Below, piece after piece: positions 29,561-38,204 of a stretch of 64,000 nt of DNA (position 1 is the stretch's first letter; each line of letters begins with the position of its first letter). Both the position numbers and the translations under genes were made by a program. This stretch comes from Hyphomicrobium sp. 99 (lineage in GTDB: Bacteria; Pseudomonadota; Alphaproteobacteria; Rhizobiales; Hyphomicrobiaceae), in assembly GCF_000384335.2 (NCBI RefSeq), contig NZ_KQ031382.1:2243545-2307544 (forward strand), read 5' to 3'. The notes under the pieces were generated by a model that ran no database searches, was not told where the DNA came from, and worked only from the letters and a program-made list of their open reading frames with translations.

Positions 29561-30049
29561 CTAACTTCCTTCCGGGCTTTCCATGCTGATCGGCACGCCC
29601 GGATCCCGTTTCGCCCGACGGATTGTCAGATAGGTTTTGACGCTGGCCACGTTCGGCGCCGCGGTCAGTTCATCGAGCACGAAGCTCTGAAACCGTTGCA
29701 AATCCCGAGCAATACACTTCAGTATAAAGTCGCTTTCGCCGGACAGCATGTAGGCCTCACGGACGAGGGGCCAGCCGAGAATTCTGTTTTCGAAGGCACG
29801 GAGATCGGATTCCGCCTGATTGTGCAGCCGGACCATGGCGAATGCCGTCAGCGCATATCCAAGCCTTACCTCGTCGACGAGAGCAGTATAGCTTGTGATG
29901 AGCCCGGCTTCCTCGAGCGCACGCACGCGCCGAAGGCAAGGCGGCGCCGATAAACCGATGCGGTTGGCGAGAGCGATATTGGTAATACGTCCATCGGCCT
30001 GCAGTTCGCGCAAGATCCGCCAGTCCGTCTCGTCGAGTTCGATTGCCAT
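29561..30049 (-). CDS. Lrp/AsnC family transcriptional regulator
   Basis: A 162-residue regulator. The N-terminal helix-turn-helix reads LDETDWRILRELQADGRITNIALANRIGLSAPPCLRRVRALEEAG (residues 5-49), the standard AsnC/Lrp pattern. The C-terminal RAM ligand-binding and dimerisation domain starts near residue 60, with AYMLSGESDFILKCIARDLQRF. The start is at 30049 because the residues before it (open to 30103) lack family similarity. It is divergent from the ELM1-like gene, with 133 bases between the start codons, and may control it or itself. The amino acid or other effector is unknown. Confidence 0.92.
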   Translation of the reverse strand: MAIELDETDWRILRELQADGRITNIALANRIGLSAPPCLRRVRALEEAGLITSYTALVDEVRLGYALTAFAMVRLHNQAESDLRAFENRILGWPLVREAYMLSGESDFILKCIARDLQRFQSFVLDELTAAPNVASVKTYLTIRRAKRDPGVPISMESPEGS

Positions 30050-30182
30050 GGAGCCGCCAAGATAGGGAAGCCGGAGTAATAACAGGAATGTAGATCCTCG
30101 CACGAAGTTTCGCTTATTTCTTTAATTGGACCGCGGCTATCCTCGGGATCGCCTCGGTGAGAAGCCGCAAAGTTTGTCGATC

Positions 30183-31211
30183 ATGACCCGCACCCACCCA
30201 TACGCGACCCTATTTCAGGGCCAAACGGCCTGGATTTTCTCCGACGGGAAGGCCGGTCATGAAGCGCAAGCCCTTGGCGTCGTCGAGGCGCTCGGACTGT
30301 CGCCTGAGATCCGCCGGATCGATCTGACTGGCATCTACAAGTTTATGGCCCCTTGGGGTCCGCTCCCGGCTGCGGAAGCTGTCAATGGCGGCAGACTGCG
30401 TATCGCCCCGCCGTGGCCCACGTTTGCGTTCGCGACAGGGCGGACGACGATACCCTACATCCGCGCACTGAGACGCCGCGCCGGTTTCGAAACCTATACC
30501 GTCATCCTGATGGACCCGCGCACCGGGCCAAATAGTGCCGACCTCATATGGGTTCCCGCGCACGATCGGCGCCGGGGCCCGAATGTCATCTCGACGCTGA
30601 CGGCGCCGCATCGATTCTCACCGGCCCGCTTGCGTGCACTCAACACCAACGCGCCGCCGAAAATCGCCGCTTTGCCGCGGCCGCGCATCGCGTGCCTGAT
30701 CGGCGGCCCCAACGGCGACTATCGATACTCGCCCGCCGACGAGACGCGCCTGGTGGAGACGTTGGGCCGCTTGGCGGACAGCGGAGCCGGGCTGATGATC
30801 ACCACGTCGCGGCGCACGCCTGAGCGGCTCGCGGCACGCATAAGGGGTTCGGTTGCTGCCTCGCGTGCTTTCTTCTGGGAAGGAGAAGGACAAAATCCCT
30901 ATCCCGACTTTGTCGCCCATGCCGACATGTTCGTCATCACCGCCGACAGCGTCAGCATGACCTGCGAGGCAGCCGCGACAGGGCGCCCGATCTTCATCTT
31001 CACGCCGAGCGGCGGAAGCGCGAAGTTCAATCGTTTCCACTCCGGGCTCGCGTCCTATGGCGCGACGCGGCCGTTGCCCCCGCCGGGCGAAGCGCTGCCC
31101 TCGTGGACTTACGAGCCCTTGCACTCGGCGGAGTTTATCGCCGCTGAAATAACGAAGCGCTGGCGCCGGCGAGCCGAACTGCTGCCGGGGTTGGTCAAAG
31201 CGAAGATGTAA
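30183..31211 (+). CDS. ELM1-like protein (mitochondrial fission ELM1 / DUF1022 family)
   Basis: A 342-residue protein with the fold that I recall for ELM1, distantly related to GT-B glycosyltransferases. WIFSDGKAGHEAQALGVVEALG at residues 14-35 is the N-terminal glycine-rich loop and ACLIGGPNGDYRYSPADE near 182-199 the second-domain loop. FVITADSVSMTCEAAATGRPIFIF near 264-287 is the site that in GT-B enzymes binds a nucleotide sugar. In Alphaproteobacteria such genes are usually near lipopolysaccharide or cell-division loci and are of unknown role. An upstream TTG at 30126 would add 19 residues without support. Confidence 0.85.
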   Translation: MTRTHPYATLFQGQTAWIFSDGKAGHEAQALGVVEALGLSPEIRRIDLTGIYKFMAPWGPLPAAEAVNGGRLRIAPPWPTFAFATGRTTIPYIRALRRRAGFETYTVILMDPRTGPNSADLIWVPAHDRRRGPNVISTLTAPHRFSPARLRALNTNAPPKIAALPRPRIACLIGGPNGDYRYSPADETRLVETLGRLADSGAGLMITTSRRTPERLAARIRGSVAASRAFFWEGEGQNPYPDFVAHADMFVITADSVSMTCEAAATGRPIFIFTPSGGSAKFNRFHSGLASYGATRPLPPPGEALPSWTYEPLHSAEFIAAEITKRWRRRAELLPGLVKAKM

Positions 31212-31239
31212 GGGCGGGAAGGCGAGAGGCGGAGAGGTG

Positions 31240-31989
31240 ATGACGAAAGTCTTCTCGTCGAAAGATGTCGTCTCCGGCTCAGCCGATCTTTGCGCCGGTG
31301 GAACGCTCGCCCAATCGTTCGACGTCATTCATCCCTCTCAACAGCGCAGACTGCAGCTCTGGGCCGAACTCGGCGTGCTATTCGTCGGAATGCCGCTGCT
31401 GATGCGGATTGCCGTCTTCGATTACCGCGTTCCCCTATTTTATGCGCTGCCACCCGTGTTCATGGGCTTCATTGCCTTCCTGTATTTTGATCGCACCTTC
31501 AGCCTGAAGAAGGAATTGAGCCGTGCGGTCTCCGGGTCCACGGCGCTCTCGATCCTCGGGACCTTCATCATCGGCAGCGCGCTCGTCGGCTCGCTCGTCG
31601 CGGTGTTGATGCCTGACCGATTATTCGCCCTCGCCGCAGAGCGCCCAGGTCTCTGGCTGAAGATCATGTCGCTCTATCCGTTTACGTCCGTGCTGCCCCA
31701 GGAGTTCGCTTACAGGGTTTTCTTTTTTCACCGTTACGGAGCGTTGTTCCAGTCACGCTGGACCTTGATTTTCGCCAACGCATTGGCATTTGGATTTGCC
31801 CACATCCTCTTCCGCAACTGGCTCGCGGTCGGCGGAACGTTCGTTGTCGGATTGCTGCTGGCTTGGCGCTACGAGCGCACCCGGTCGTTCTGGTCGGTCT
31901 ACATGGAACACGTCCTCTGGGGATGGCTCGTATTCACCATCGGGCTCGGCGTATTTTTCTTCACCGGGGTCAAAAATCCCGCGTGGTGA
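31240..31989 (+). CDS. CPBP family intramembrane metalloprotease
   Basis: A 249-residue polytopic membrane protein of the CAAX protease/bacteriocin-processing family. Motif 1 reads PQEFAYR (Gln154, Glu155, Arg159), where many members have EExxxR. Motif 2 is FGFAHIL (His188) and motif 3 HVLWG (His224). The substitution of the first Glu by Gln is seen in other members I know, so activity cannot be excluded. About six or seven hydrophobic segments span residues 44-245. GGAGAGG lies before ATG 31240. It is 28 bases after the ELM1-like gene, so the two are probably co-transcribed. Confidence 0.85.
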   Translation: MTKVFSSKDVVSGSADLCAGGTLAQSFDVIHPSQQRRLQLWAELGVLFVGMPLLMRIAVFDYRVPLFYALPPVFMGFIAFLYFDRTFSLKKELSRAVSGSTALSILGTFIIGSALVGSLVAVLMPDRLFALAAERPGLWLKIMSLYPFTSVLPQEFAYRVFFFHRYGALFQSRWTLIFANALAFGFAHILFRNWLAVGGTFVVGLLLAWRYERTRSFWSVYMEHVLWGWLVFTIGLGVFFFTGVKNPAW

Positions 31990-32124
31990 ACGACACCGCT
32001 CGGCGAATTCCTCCCGTGCCCGCGGCACGTCGCACATGGGCGCAATGATACAATTGAGGAAGCCGCAACAATCGGCTAGGAAGACCCCAATCCCTAAACC
32101 TCTACTCCGAACGAGGCGCCGCGC

Positions 32125-33783
32125 ATGGCTGCACACCAGTACGTTTATCATATGCACAAGCTTTCCAAGACCTATCCGGGCGGGAAGCAGGTGCTGAAGG
32201 ACGTCTCACTTTCCTTCCTGCCGGGCGCAAAGATTGGCGTTGTCGGCCTGAACGGCGCCGGTAAATCGACGCTTCTGAAGATCATGGCTGGCCGGATCGA
32301 CGATTTCACGGGCGAAGCGCGCCCGGCTGATGGCATCAAGGTCGGTTATCTGCCGCAAGAACCCGAGCTTGATCCGAACAAGGATGTTCTCGGCAACGCG
32401 ATGGAAGGCGTGGCTGAGAAGAAGGCCATTCTCGATCGCTATAACGAAATCGCGGCAAACTACACCGAAGAGACCGCCGATGAGATGACGGCGCTCCAGG
32501 ATCAGATCGACGCCCAGAACCTCTGGGACCTCGATGCTCAAGTCGAGCAGGCGCTCGATGCCTTGCGCTCGCCACCCGGCGACTCGGATGTCACGAAGCT
32601 CTCCGGCGGCGAAAAGCGCCGCGTCGCTCTGACGAAGCTCCTGCTGTCGAAGCCTGACATTCTGCTCCTCGACGAGCCGACCAACCATCTCGACGCCGAG
32701 AGCGTCGCCTGGCTCGAACGCTACCTCAAGGAATACACGGGCTGCGTCATCCTCGTGACCCACGACCGCTACTTCCTCGATAACATCACGGAGTGGACGC
32801 TCGAACTCGACCGCGGGCAGGGCGTGCCGTGGAAAGGCAACTATTCCGGCTGGCTCGAACAGAAGGCCAAGCGCGAAGCCGTCGAGAAGGCGCAGGAGGA
32901 GGGCAAGCAAAAGGCTCTCTCGCGCGAACTCGAATGGATCCGCTCGTCGCCGAAAGCCCGTCAGGCCAAGTCAAAAGCTCGTATCACCGCTTATGAGAAG
33001 CTTGCCGATGAGGCGGGCCGCGAGGAAACGGGACGCGCATCGATCCAGATCGCAACCGGCCCGCGCCTTGGCGGCGTCGTCATCGAAGCGGAAGGCCTGA
33101 CGAAAGCCTTCGGCGACCGCCTGCTGATCGACAATCTCTCGTTCAAGCTTCCGCCCGGCGGCATCGTCGGCGTCATCGGCCCGAACGGCGCCGGTAAGAC
33201 GACGTTGTTCAAGATGCTTACCGGCGTGGAGAAGCCCGACAAGGGATCCATCCGGCTCGGCGATACGGTGAAGATCGCCTACGTCGATCAGTCCCGCGCC
33301 CACTTGGACGACAAGAAGACGGTCTGGGAAGAGATCTCAGGCGGCCTCGACCAAATGCTGCTCGGCGGCAAGAAGGAAGTTCCGAGCCGCGCCTATTGCG
33401 GCTGGTTCAACTTCAAGGGGGCCGACCAGCAGAAGAAGGTCGGCATGCTTTCGGGCGGCGAACGCAACCGCGTGCATCTCGCCAAGCTCCTGAAGGAGGG
33501 TGGCAACCTGCTGCTGCTCGACGAGCCGACCAACGACCTCGACACGGAGACGCTCGGCGCGCTCGAAGCGGCGCTCGAAGATTTCCCCGGTTGCGCCGTG
33601 GTCATCTCGCATGACCGCTTCTTCCTGGATCGTCTCGCGACGCACATTCTCGCATTCGAAGGCGACAGCCACGTCGAATGGTTTGAAGGCAACTTCGCGG
33701 ACTACGAAGAAGACAAGAAGCGCCGCCTCGGTGATCAGGCCGTCGAACCGCACCGGATCAAGTTCAAGCGCTTCGAACGGTGA
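32125..33783 (+). CDS. ettA: Energy-dependent translational throttle protein EttA (ABC-F)
   Basis: A 552-residue soluble ABC-F ATPase that binds the ribosomal E site and gates entry into the elongation cycle by cellular ATP level. Two ABC domains are seen: Walker [10 protein letters not shown] at 41-49 and GPNGAGKTT at 352-360, with signatures LSGGEKRR and LSGGERNR, each followed by [14 protein letters not shown] or [13 protein letters not shown]. Between the halves there is the linker rich in Lys/Glu ([23 protein letters not shown]), and the first domain carries the EttA-type arm insertion. Length equals E. coli EttA (555). It is followed by a strong hairpin. Confidence 0.96.
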   Translation: MAAHQYVYHMHKLSKTYPGGKQVLKDVSLSFLPGAKIGVVGLNGAGKSTLLKIMAGRIDDFTGEARPADGIKVGYLPQEPELDPNKDVLGNAMEGVAEKKAILDRYNEIAANYTEETADEMTALQDQIDAQNLWDLDAQVEQALDALRSPPGDSDVTKLSGGEKRRVALTKLLLSKPDILLLDEPTNHLDAESVAWLERYLKEYTGCVILVTHDRYFLDNITEWTLELDRGQGVPWKGNYSGWLEQKAKREAVEKAQEEGKQKALSRELEWIRSSPKARQAKSKARITAYEKLADEAGREETGRASIQIATGPRLGGVVIEAEGLTKAFGDRLLIDNLSFKLPPGGIVGVIGPNGAGKTTLFKMLTGVEKPDKGSIRLGDTVKIAYVDQSRAHLDDKKTVWEEISGGLDQMLLGGKKEVPSRAYCGWFNFKGADQQKKVGMLSGGERNRVHLAKLLKEGGNLLLLDEPTNDLDTETLGALEAALEDFPGCAVVISHDRFFLDRLATHILAFEGDSHVEWFEGNFADYEEDKKRRLGDQAVEPHRIKFKRFER

Positions 33784-33854
33784 TTGAATCCGCCAGCCAT
33801 CGGACGGTCACGCACATCCGCTCGGAGTGCGTGACCGTCGAGGCTGGCTTCAAT
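33783..33854. terminator. Long interrupted hairpin between convergent genes
   Basis: A large inverted repeat links ettA and the convergent gene. From outside in it pairs ATTGAA with TTCAAT, GCCAGCC with GGCTGGC, and GACGGTCACGCAC with GTGCGTGACCGTC, with short internal loops and an 11-base apical loop. It starts at the ettA stop and overlaps the end of the opposite gene. It should form on transcripts from both strands and act as a bidirectional stop, though the T-run is absent. Confidence 0.65.
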
Positions 33855-35715
33855 ACATCTGCAGCGAAAGCACCCCGCCGGGTCCGATCATCACGCCCCA
33901 GATTTCATCGGCGCCGACCTCGATCGGATCGTTAGATCCAGCGCCGCTCGCGCCCTTGAGCTTGTAAGGGTATTTGCCGGGCGCAACGTCGAGCGTCGGC
34001 CCGTCCGGGCCTTTGCTGCCGGCGCCGGCCGGCACTTTGATCGTCTTGCCGGCGATGGTGATGACGGCCTCGGTATCGAGGTAGTTGCCGATCAGAAGCT
34101 TCGTCTGTCCCGGCTTCGCCAGCAACCCAGATTTCTTCGCCTTGTCGTCCTCGCGGACGGTAAGCGCGATTGTCGTCTCGCCGTTGGCACGCCCGAGCTT
34201 CAGAACAGCGGGACCGTCAGCCGTCGTGAAGTGAATCTCCGCGGCGTCGTCTTTGATGACGGACTTTGACGTATCCTCTTTCCAATCGCGCTTGCCGAGT
34301 TCCCGGCGATAAAAAGCAAGCACCGAGGCAAGCTTCGCCGGGACATTGGCATTAGCGCCGTGGCGGAACATCGACTGCTCGCTGCCGCTCAGCGAATGCT
34401 CTTTCGGCACGGGGAGGCCGCCGGCATCTTCAGCTTCGAGTTCCCTTTCAGGCTCGTTGACCGGCGCGCTCGCGGCATCGCTGCTCGCTGAAGCTTCTTC
34501 CGTCGCCTCCGGCTTCTCGAGTACCGACCCCGTGGCGCTGACGTTGACGGCCTCGCCCATCTTCATCAGCGTGAGCGAAACGTCCTGCTCACCCTTATGG
34601 AAGCCGAGGACCACCATGTTCGCCTGGTTGATCACGGACTTCTCTTCGCTCCAGCCGAGCGTCTTCATCTGGCTCCGGTAGAACGCCGCGACTTGCTTGA
34701 CGCTGGAGGAGGAGTTGAATTCAAGTTTGCCGCTGCTGCCATCGAACGCGATCTCCGCCGCCGTCGACGGAACCGGAATGGGTGCTGTGTTGCCGTCGAG
34801 AACGGTCAATTCTTCCGTGGACTCATCGGAACCCTTGTCGGCCTTGTCCGCGGCAGCGGGCTTTGCTCCCCGCATCGAGTCTGTGACCGACTCCTGCGCC
34901 TGCTTGATGATGCTCGCCGCCAGATCGTCGATGGCGTCGCCGACCTTGTCCTGCGGCTTGGCTGTTGGAGCCGGAGGGGCCTCAGGCGCCTTCGCCGCTT
35001 CTTGCTTCTCGGCCGGATGCAGGAGATCAGGGGAAACGGCCTCGATCTTCACCGTCGTCTTGCCGTTATCCGCGCTCTGCAACACGAGGATCAGAGGCTT
35101 CCCAGCATCGCGAACGTAGTAGGCATAAAGGCCCTTCTCGGTCTTCTGGTCGGCATAGGCCGACTTGGCGTTGTCCTTCACCGACCACGGCGACCAGCCG
35201 CGCGCGATCAGCTCTGTGCGGAGGAAATCGGATGTCGCCTCGAGACTGCCTGCAGTCACGCAAGATAAATGCGGGCGATCGCCATCGAACTTGATGTCCG
35301 TCGCATCCTTGGGAAACGGCAAGTCGTTCGCGATGATCACGCCGGAATAGGTGACGCTCGTCGCGTTGTTTTGCGCTGGCGCAACGGTGACGAAGACGGA
35401 GAGGCCGAGCGCACCTTTCTTCAAAGTCGCGAGCGCCATGTTGGGATTATTGATCTGCTCGGCGAATGCTGGCGCATACTGCTGCCAGCCTGCCGCGGTG
35501 AGCGCAGCGATGGTGCCCTCAGCCGTCTCGGCGACAGCGCCGGGCGCCGTAAAAATCGTCGAGGGTGCGCTCGCGAAGATGTCCTTCGTGCCCGAGACAC
35601 GCGGAAGCTTGCTCGTGTCTAACGTTTCTTCCGCCGAAGCGTCGGCGATACCAACGAAGAGTACGAATGCCGACAAGACACACGAAATAAGTGCAGGGAA
35701 GCGAATGCTGCGCAT
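33850..35715 (-). CDS. Large secreted protein with four related repeats
   Basis: A 621-residue exported protein. The frame is open to 35838, but ATG 35715 starts a signal peptide (residues 1-28) and is preceded by GGAGAA. Four related modules of roughly 65-85 residues can be seen, near residues 62-127, 142-228, 322-396 and 440-521. Their shared core is a helix ending in FxRxxLxxxGW (TIAALTAAGWQQ, SDFLRTELIARGW, AAFYRSQMKTLGW, LAFYRRELGKRDW), followed by two or three strands. Low-complexity Pro/Ala/Lys/Glu linkers separate the second, third and fourth, and a C-terminal beta domain covers about 530-621. I recognise no named family. A periplasmic binding or scaffolding role is inference only. 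Confidence 0.72.
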   Translation of the reverse strand: MRSIRFPALISCVLSAFVLFVGIADASAEETLDTSKLPRVSGTKDIFASAPSTIFTAPGAVAETAEGTIAALTAAGWQQYAPAFAEQINNPNMALATLKKGALGLSVFVTVAPAQNNATSVTYSGVIIANDLPFPKDATDIKFDGDRPHLSCVTAGSLEATSDFLRTELIARGWSPWSVKDNAKSAYADQKTEKGLYAYYVRDAGKPLILVLQSADNGKTTVKIEAVSPDLLHPAEKQEAAKAPEAPPAPTAKPQDKVGDAIDDLAASIIKQAQESVTDSMRGAKPAAADKADKGSDESTEELTVLDGNTAPIPVPSTAAEIAFDGSSGKLEFNSSSSVKQVAAFYRSQMKTLGWSEEKSVINQANMVVLGFHKGEQDVSLTLMKMGEAVNVSATGSVLEKPEATEEASASSDAASAPVNEPERELEAEDAGGLPVPKEHSLSGSEQSMFRHGANANVPAKLASVLAFYRRELGKRDWKEDTSKSVIKDDAAEIHFTTADGPAVLKLGRANGETTIALTVREDDKAKKSGLLAKPGQTKLLIGNYLDTEAVITIAGKTIKVPAGAGSKGPDGPTLDVAPGKYPYKLKGASGAGSNDPIEVGADEIWGVMIGPGGVLSLQMY

Positions 35716-35835
35716 GACGATTCCATTCTCCGACGCGGCTGATGTCGCGGCAATCGGACGATCTCCATATTCGAGCGGCCCACCGATTGCGAGAGAACCG
35801 ATCGGTAAATTCCGTTGACGGAGGAGAATTGGCAG

Positions 35836-35868
35836 CAAAAAGCCGCGCTTCGGTTAAAAGCGCGGCTT
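35836..35868 (-). terminator. Rho-independent terminator
   Basis: On the minus strand a perfect 11-bp stem (AAGCCGCGCTT and its complement, loop of 7) is followed by a run of five T. It lies 24 bases after the PRC-barrel gene and separates it from the four-repeat protein gene. Confidence 0.85.
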
Positions 35869-35892
35869 GCGAAACAAGGTTCAGTAGGCTGA

Positions 35893-36504
35893 CTAGCCGT
35901 TGCTGTTGTCGATGATCGGTAGCTTTTTCGTCTCTTCCGAGCTGAGCGACAGCTTCACGCCGTCCGAAACGCTCGTGATCTTGTCGGCTGAAATCGCAAA
36001 GACCTTGGCGTTGATGCCGGCCGCGACGCCGTCCGTTACGAGAATTTCCTGGACCTTACCGGCGTCATCCGATTTGACGCCGTTGACCTCACCGATCTTT
36101 GCGCCGTCCGCACCGTAAACGGCCGCACCGATTTTCAGATCGCTGGCTGACACGGCTGACGCCGCCTGTACAGGAGCTTCAGTACCAGCTTCCGCGGCTG
36201 GAGCTTCCGGCTGTGTCGGCTGAACACCGGCAGAACCACCGCTCGACGGCTCAGTAGCCCCAGCCGGAGCTTCCGTTGTCGATGCCCCGCCATCCTGTGC
36301 GGGTTCTGCGCTGGGCGCAGCCTGTTCCGTGGAGGGAAGCGTATCAGAAGCCCCTGCAGCGCCGGCATCCGCGGGTGCAGCTTGATCGGCCTCGGCTGGA
36401 GGCTGCTGCTGATCTTGCGCCGAACCCGGCGTTGCCTGCATCGCGATACCGACGCCGATCGCAAGCGCAATACCCAACGCCGAACGCAACTTCTGAGAAA
36501 TCAT
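35893..36504 (-). CDS. Secreted PRC-barrel-like protein with acidic Pro/Ala-rich linker
   Basis: A 203-residue exported protein. From ATG 36504 a signal peptide of about 29 residues ends GSA-QDQQ. A long low-complexity region rich in Ala, Pro, Glu, Gln and Ser (about 30-115) is followed by a compact C-terminal domain, SDLKIGAAVYGADGAKIGEVNGVKSDDAGKVQEILVTDG, which fits the PRC-barrel beta fold (residues 120-195). The frame is open further upstream to 36597 but without a ribosome-binding site. Such proteins are common in Rhizobiales periplasm and outer membranes; function is unknown. It is monocistronic, with its own terminator. Confidence 0.8.
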   Translation of the reverse strand: MISQKLRSALGIALAIGVGIAMQATPGSAQDQQQPPAEADQAAPADAGAAGASDTLPSTEQAAPSAEPAQDGGASTTEAPAGATEPSSGGSAGVQPTQPEAPAAEAGTEAPVQAASAVSASDLKIGAAVYGADGAKIGEVNGVKSDDAGKVQEILVTDGVAAGINAKVFAISADKITSVSDGVKLSLSSEETKKLPIIDNSNG

Positions 36505-36716
36505 GGCCCGTCTCCAATCCCCACCCGCAACAGAATGCGCACGACTGTTATAGGGTGCGCACATCGAATTTGCTCGTTCTTGCTCGACAAGGACCACGGG
36601 TGCGGCGCTTTGTCAAAGCTCACGGCATCAGGCAGGTGGAGTTCGATTCAGACCTTTGAATGGCAAGCAGATGAAGCCGGGACAACCGCCGGGCGAGCGT
36701 GCCCGGCAGGTCACTC

Positions 36717-37316
36717 CTAGCGGCTCAAAGCCAAAACGAGCGCGCGCGGGTTGTTGCCATTCTCGGTGATGTAATTCTGGAAGAGATCGTCCAGGAACGC
36801 CGTCATCCAGAAGCCGACCACCTGTGCGTCGCGGACTTTGTAGCCCGATCCAGACTTCATCACGAGCCAGCGGATGTCGTAGCTGTCGCCCGAGGCCAGC
36901 GTAATTCGGCTATCGACGTTCGTGCCGCCGTTGTCACCAGGGCCCTGACCCGTCACCACGGCGCTCTTGACCATGTACTTCGGGCCTTCTTTCGCCGCGT
37001 ACTTGGCGATGAAATTGATCATGCCGTTGTAATAGGCGGGGCGCTCTTCCTTCGGCAGCGTCCGGGCGTGCGGTCCAAGGGCCGTCAAACCGATACCGGC
37101 CACGTCCATGTGCTGGCGCAGCACATTTGCGAACTGTGCCACCCCGCCGGATTTCTGCGCGACGATCAATTCGTTCTGCACGCGCTGCATGTAAACGGCG
37201 GGCGATTCAGCTCGCGCTCCACCGGCTGAAAGCGCAGCGAAACAGGCAGCGAAAATAACAAGACAACCCGCGGAGCGGATCCGTGCAAATGCCCACCACA
37301 TGTCTAACTCTCGCAT
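36717..37316 (-). CDS. MlaC / Ttg2D family phospholipid-binding protein
   Basis: A 199-residue periplasmic protein. A signal peptide covers about residues 1-37 from ATG 37316, which has AGGGGA upstream. The mature sequence reads as an MlaC-like toluene-tolerance protein: an N-terminal helix region (VYMQRVQNELIVAQKSGGVAQFANVLRQHMDVAGIG), a middle part with YNGMINFIAKYAAK, and a beta barrel with NVDSRITLASGDSYDIRWLVMKSGSGYKVRDAQVVGFWMT. MlaC ferries phospholipids between MlaFEDB in the inner membrane and MlaA in the outer membrane. The other Mla genes are not adjacent. It may be a stand-alone paralog. Confidence 0.85.
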   Translation of the reverse strand: MRELDMWWAFARIRSAGCLVIFAACFAALSAGGARAESPAVYMQRVQNELIVAQKSGGVAQFANVLRQHMDVAGIGLTALGPHARTLPKEERPAYYNGMINFIAKYAAKEGPKYMVKSAVVTGQGPGDNGGTNVDSRITLASGDSYDIRWLVMKSGSGYKVRDAQVVGFWMTAFLDDLFQNYITENGNNPRALVLALSR

Positions 37317-37440
37317 AGTCGTCCCCTGAAAAAACCGAAGCGGCAGGTGGCCCAAAGTGACTCTGCCGCCCTCACTGCTTCGAAACAAGCCTCACTTCGC
37401 GTTAGAGAGGCAACAATCTCGTCAAAACGATGCTGAATGG

Positions 37441-38061
37441 CTACGCGGCCACAGGATTTTCTCGGCGCGAGCCCCGGCCGCCGAAGTTGAAATGGCGCTC
37501 CGCGGGAGCACATGGAAGGCTCAGCAAATGACTAAGCTCTTCGACTTCTCGCGCCCCGATATGCTCCGCAGTCATCAAGATAATGCTGCGATTTCTATCG
37601 GGATGCACGAGTACAGCCTCCTGCCGCACGCCGGAAAGGGACGAGCGAATGTTGACCGCCACGCCCTCGTAAGTTGCAAGCGGCGCCCGCCAGAGCGTCT
37701 TCGAAAAGGCTGTGCGGTCCACGACCTTGACCTCACCATCGCGGATATCGACGATCCGGTCCGACAATAGAGCGAGCAGGATATTGCGCATCGGCCAGAC
37801 AATGAGGCCGACCCAAAACACCAGAGCGAGCGCGAGTTCGACCGCAACCGTGGGATGCGCGATCATCGCATGTCTCACGTCCGGGGAAGCAATGGCGTAG
37901 GCAGCAAACGCCAATTGCGGGGCGACGATCAGCGCCGCGAGGATTCCCATCAGAACAAGCCCCGGAAGCCGCATAAGCTTCGTGTTGGTCTGCCTGAGCG
38001 TGATCGGCAACCTGTATGGGTTGCTTGAAACTTCAATCACTTCAAAACCCTGACGTCGCAT
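37441..38061 (-). CDS. Membrane protein of unknown function
   Basis: A 206-residue protein with two hydrophobic helices near residues 32-55 and 72-95 and a soluble C-terminal half (DRIVDIRDGEVKVVDRTAFSKTLWRAPLATYEGVAVNIRSSLSGVRQE) that resembles a bacterial PH-like domain. It ends with a basic glycine-arginine segment. No function is known to me. The gene lies 124 bases upstream of the MlaC-like gene on the same strand and is divergent from the ArsR-methyltransferase regulator gene, the shared spacer containing that regulator's promoter and the inverted repeat. Confidence 0.7.
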   Translation of the reverse strand: MRRQGFEVIEVSSNPYRLPITLRQTNTKLMRLPGLVLMGILAALIVAPQLAFAAYAIASPDVRHAMIAHPTVAVELALALVFWVGLIVWPMRNILLALLSDRIVDIRDGEVKVVDRTAFSKTLWRAPLATYEGVAVNIRSSLSGVRQEAVLVHPDRNRSIILMTAEHIGAREVEELSHLLSLPCAPAERHFNFGGRGSRRENPVAA

Positions 38062-38169
38062 TCTGAACTCGGTCCCCGCAGAACTAGCGACAGGACATTA
38101 GGGCTAACATCGCTAAAAGGCCGTTAAGCCCCGTACCAGATTTGCAGCTCGCGAGTGCAACGTCGCCAC

Positions 38170-38197
38170 TTGACACATAAACATATCTTTATATGTT
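38170..38197 (+). promoter_or_regulatory. Promoter of the regulator-metF-metH operon with built-in operator
   Basis: A near-ideal sigma-70 promoter: TTGACA at 38170-38175, a 16-base spacer and TATGTT at 38192-38197. A perfect 7-bp inverted repeat, AACATAT and ATATGTT separated by CTTT (38180-38197), fills the spacer and the -10 element. A dimeric repressor on it would block polymerase. The position fits autoregulation by the ArsR-family protein encoded directly downstream. Confidence 0.75.
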
Positions 38198-38204
38198 GAG
38201 CCGC

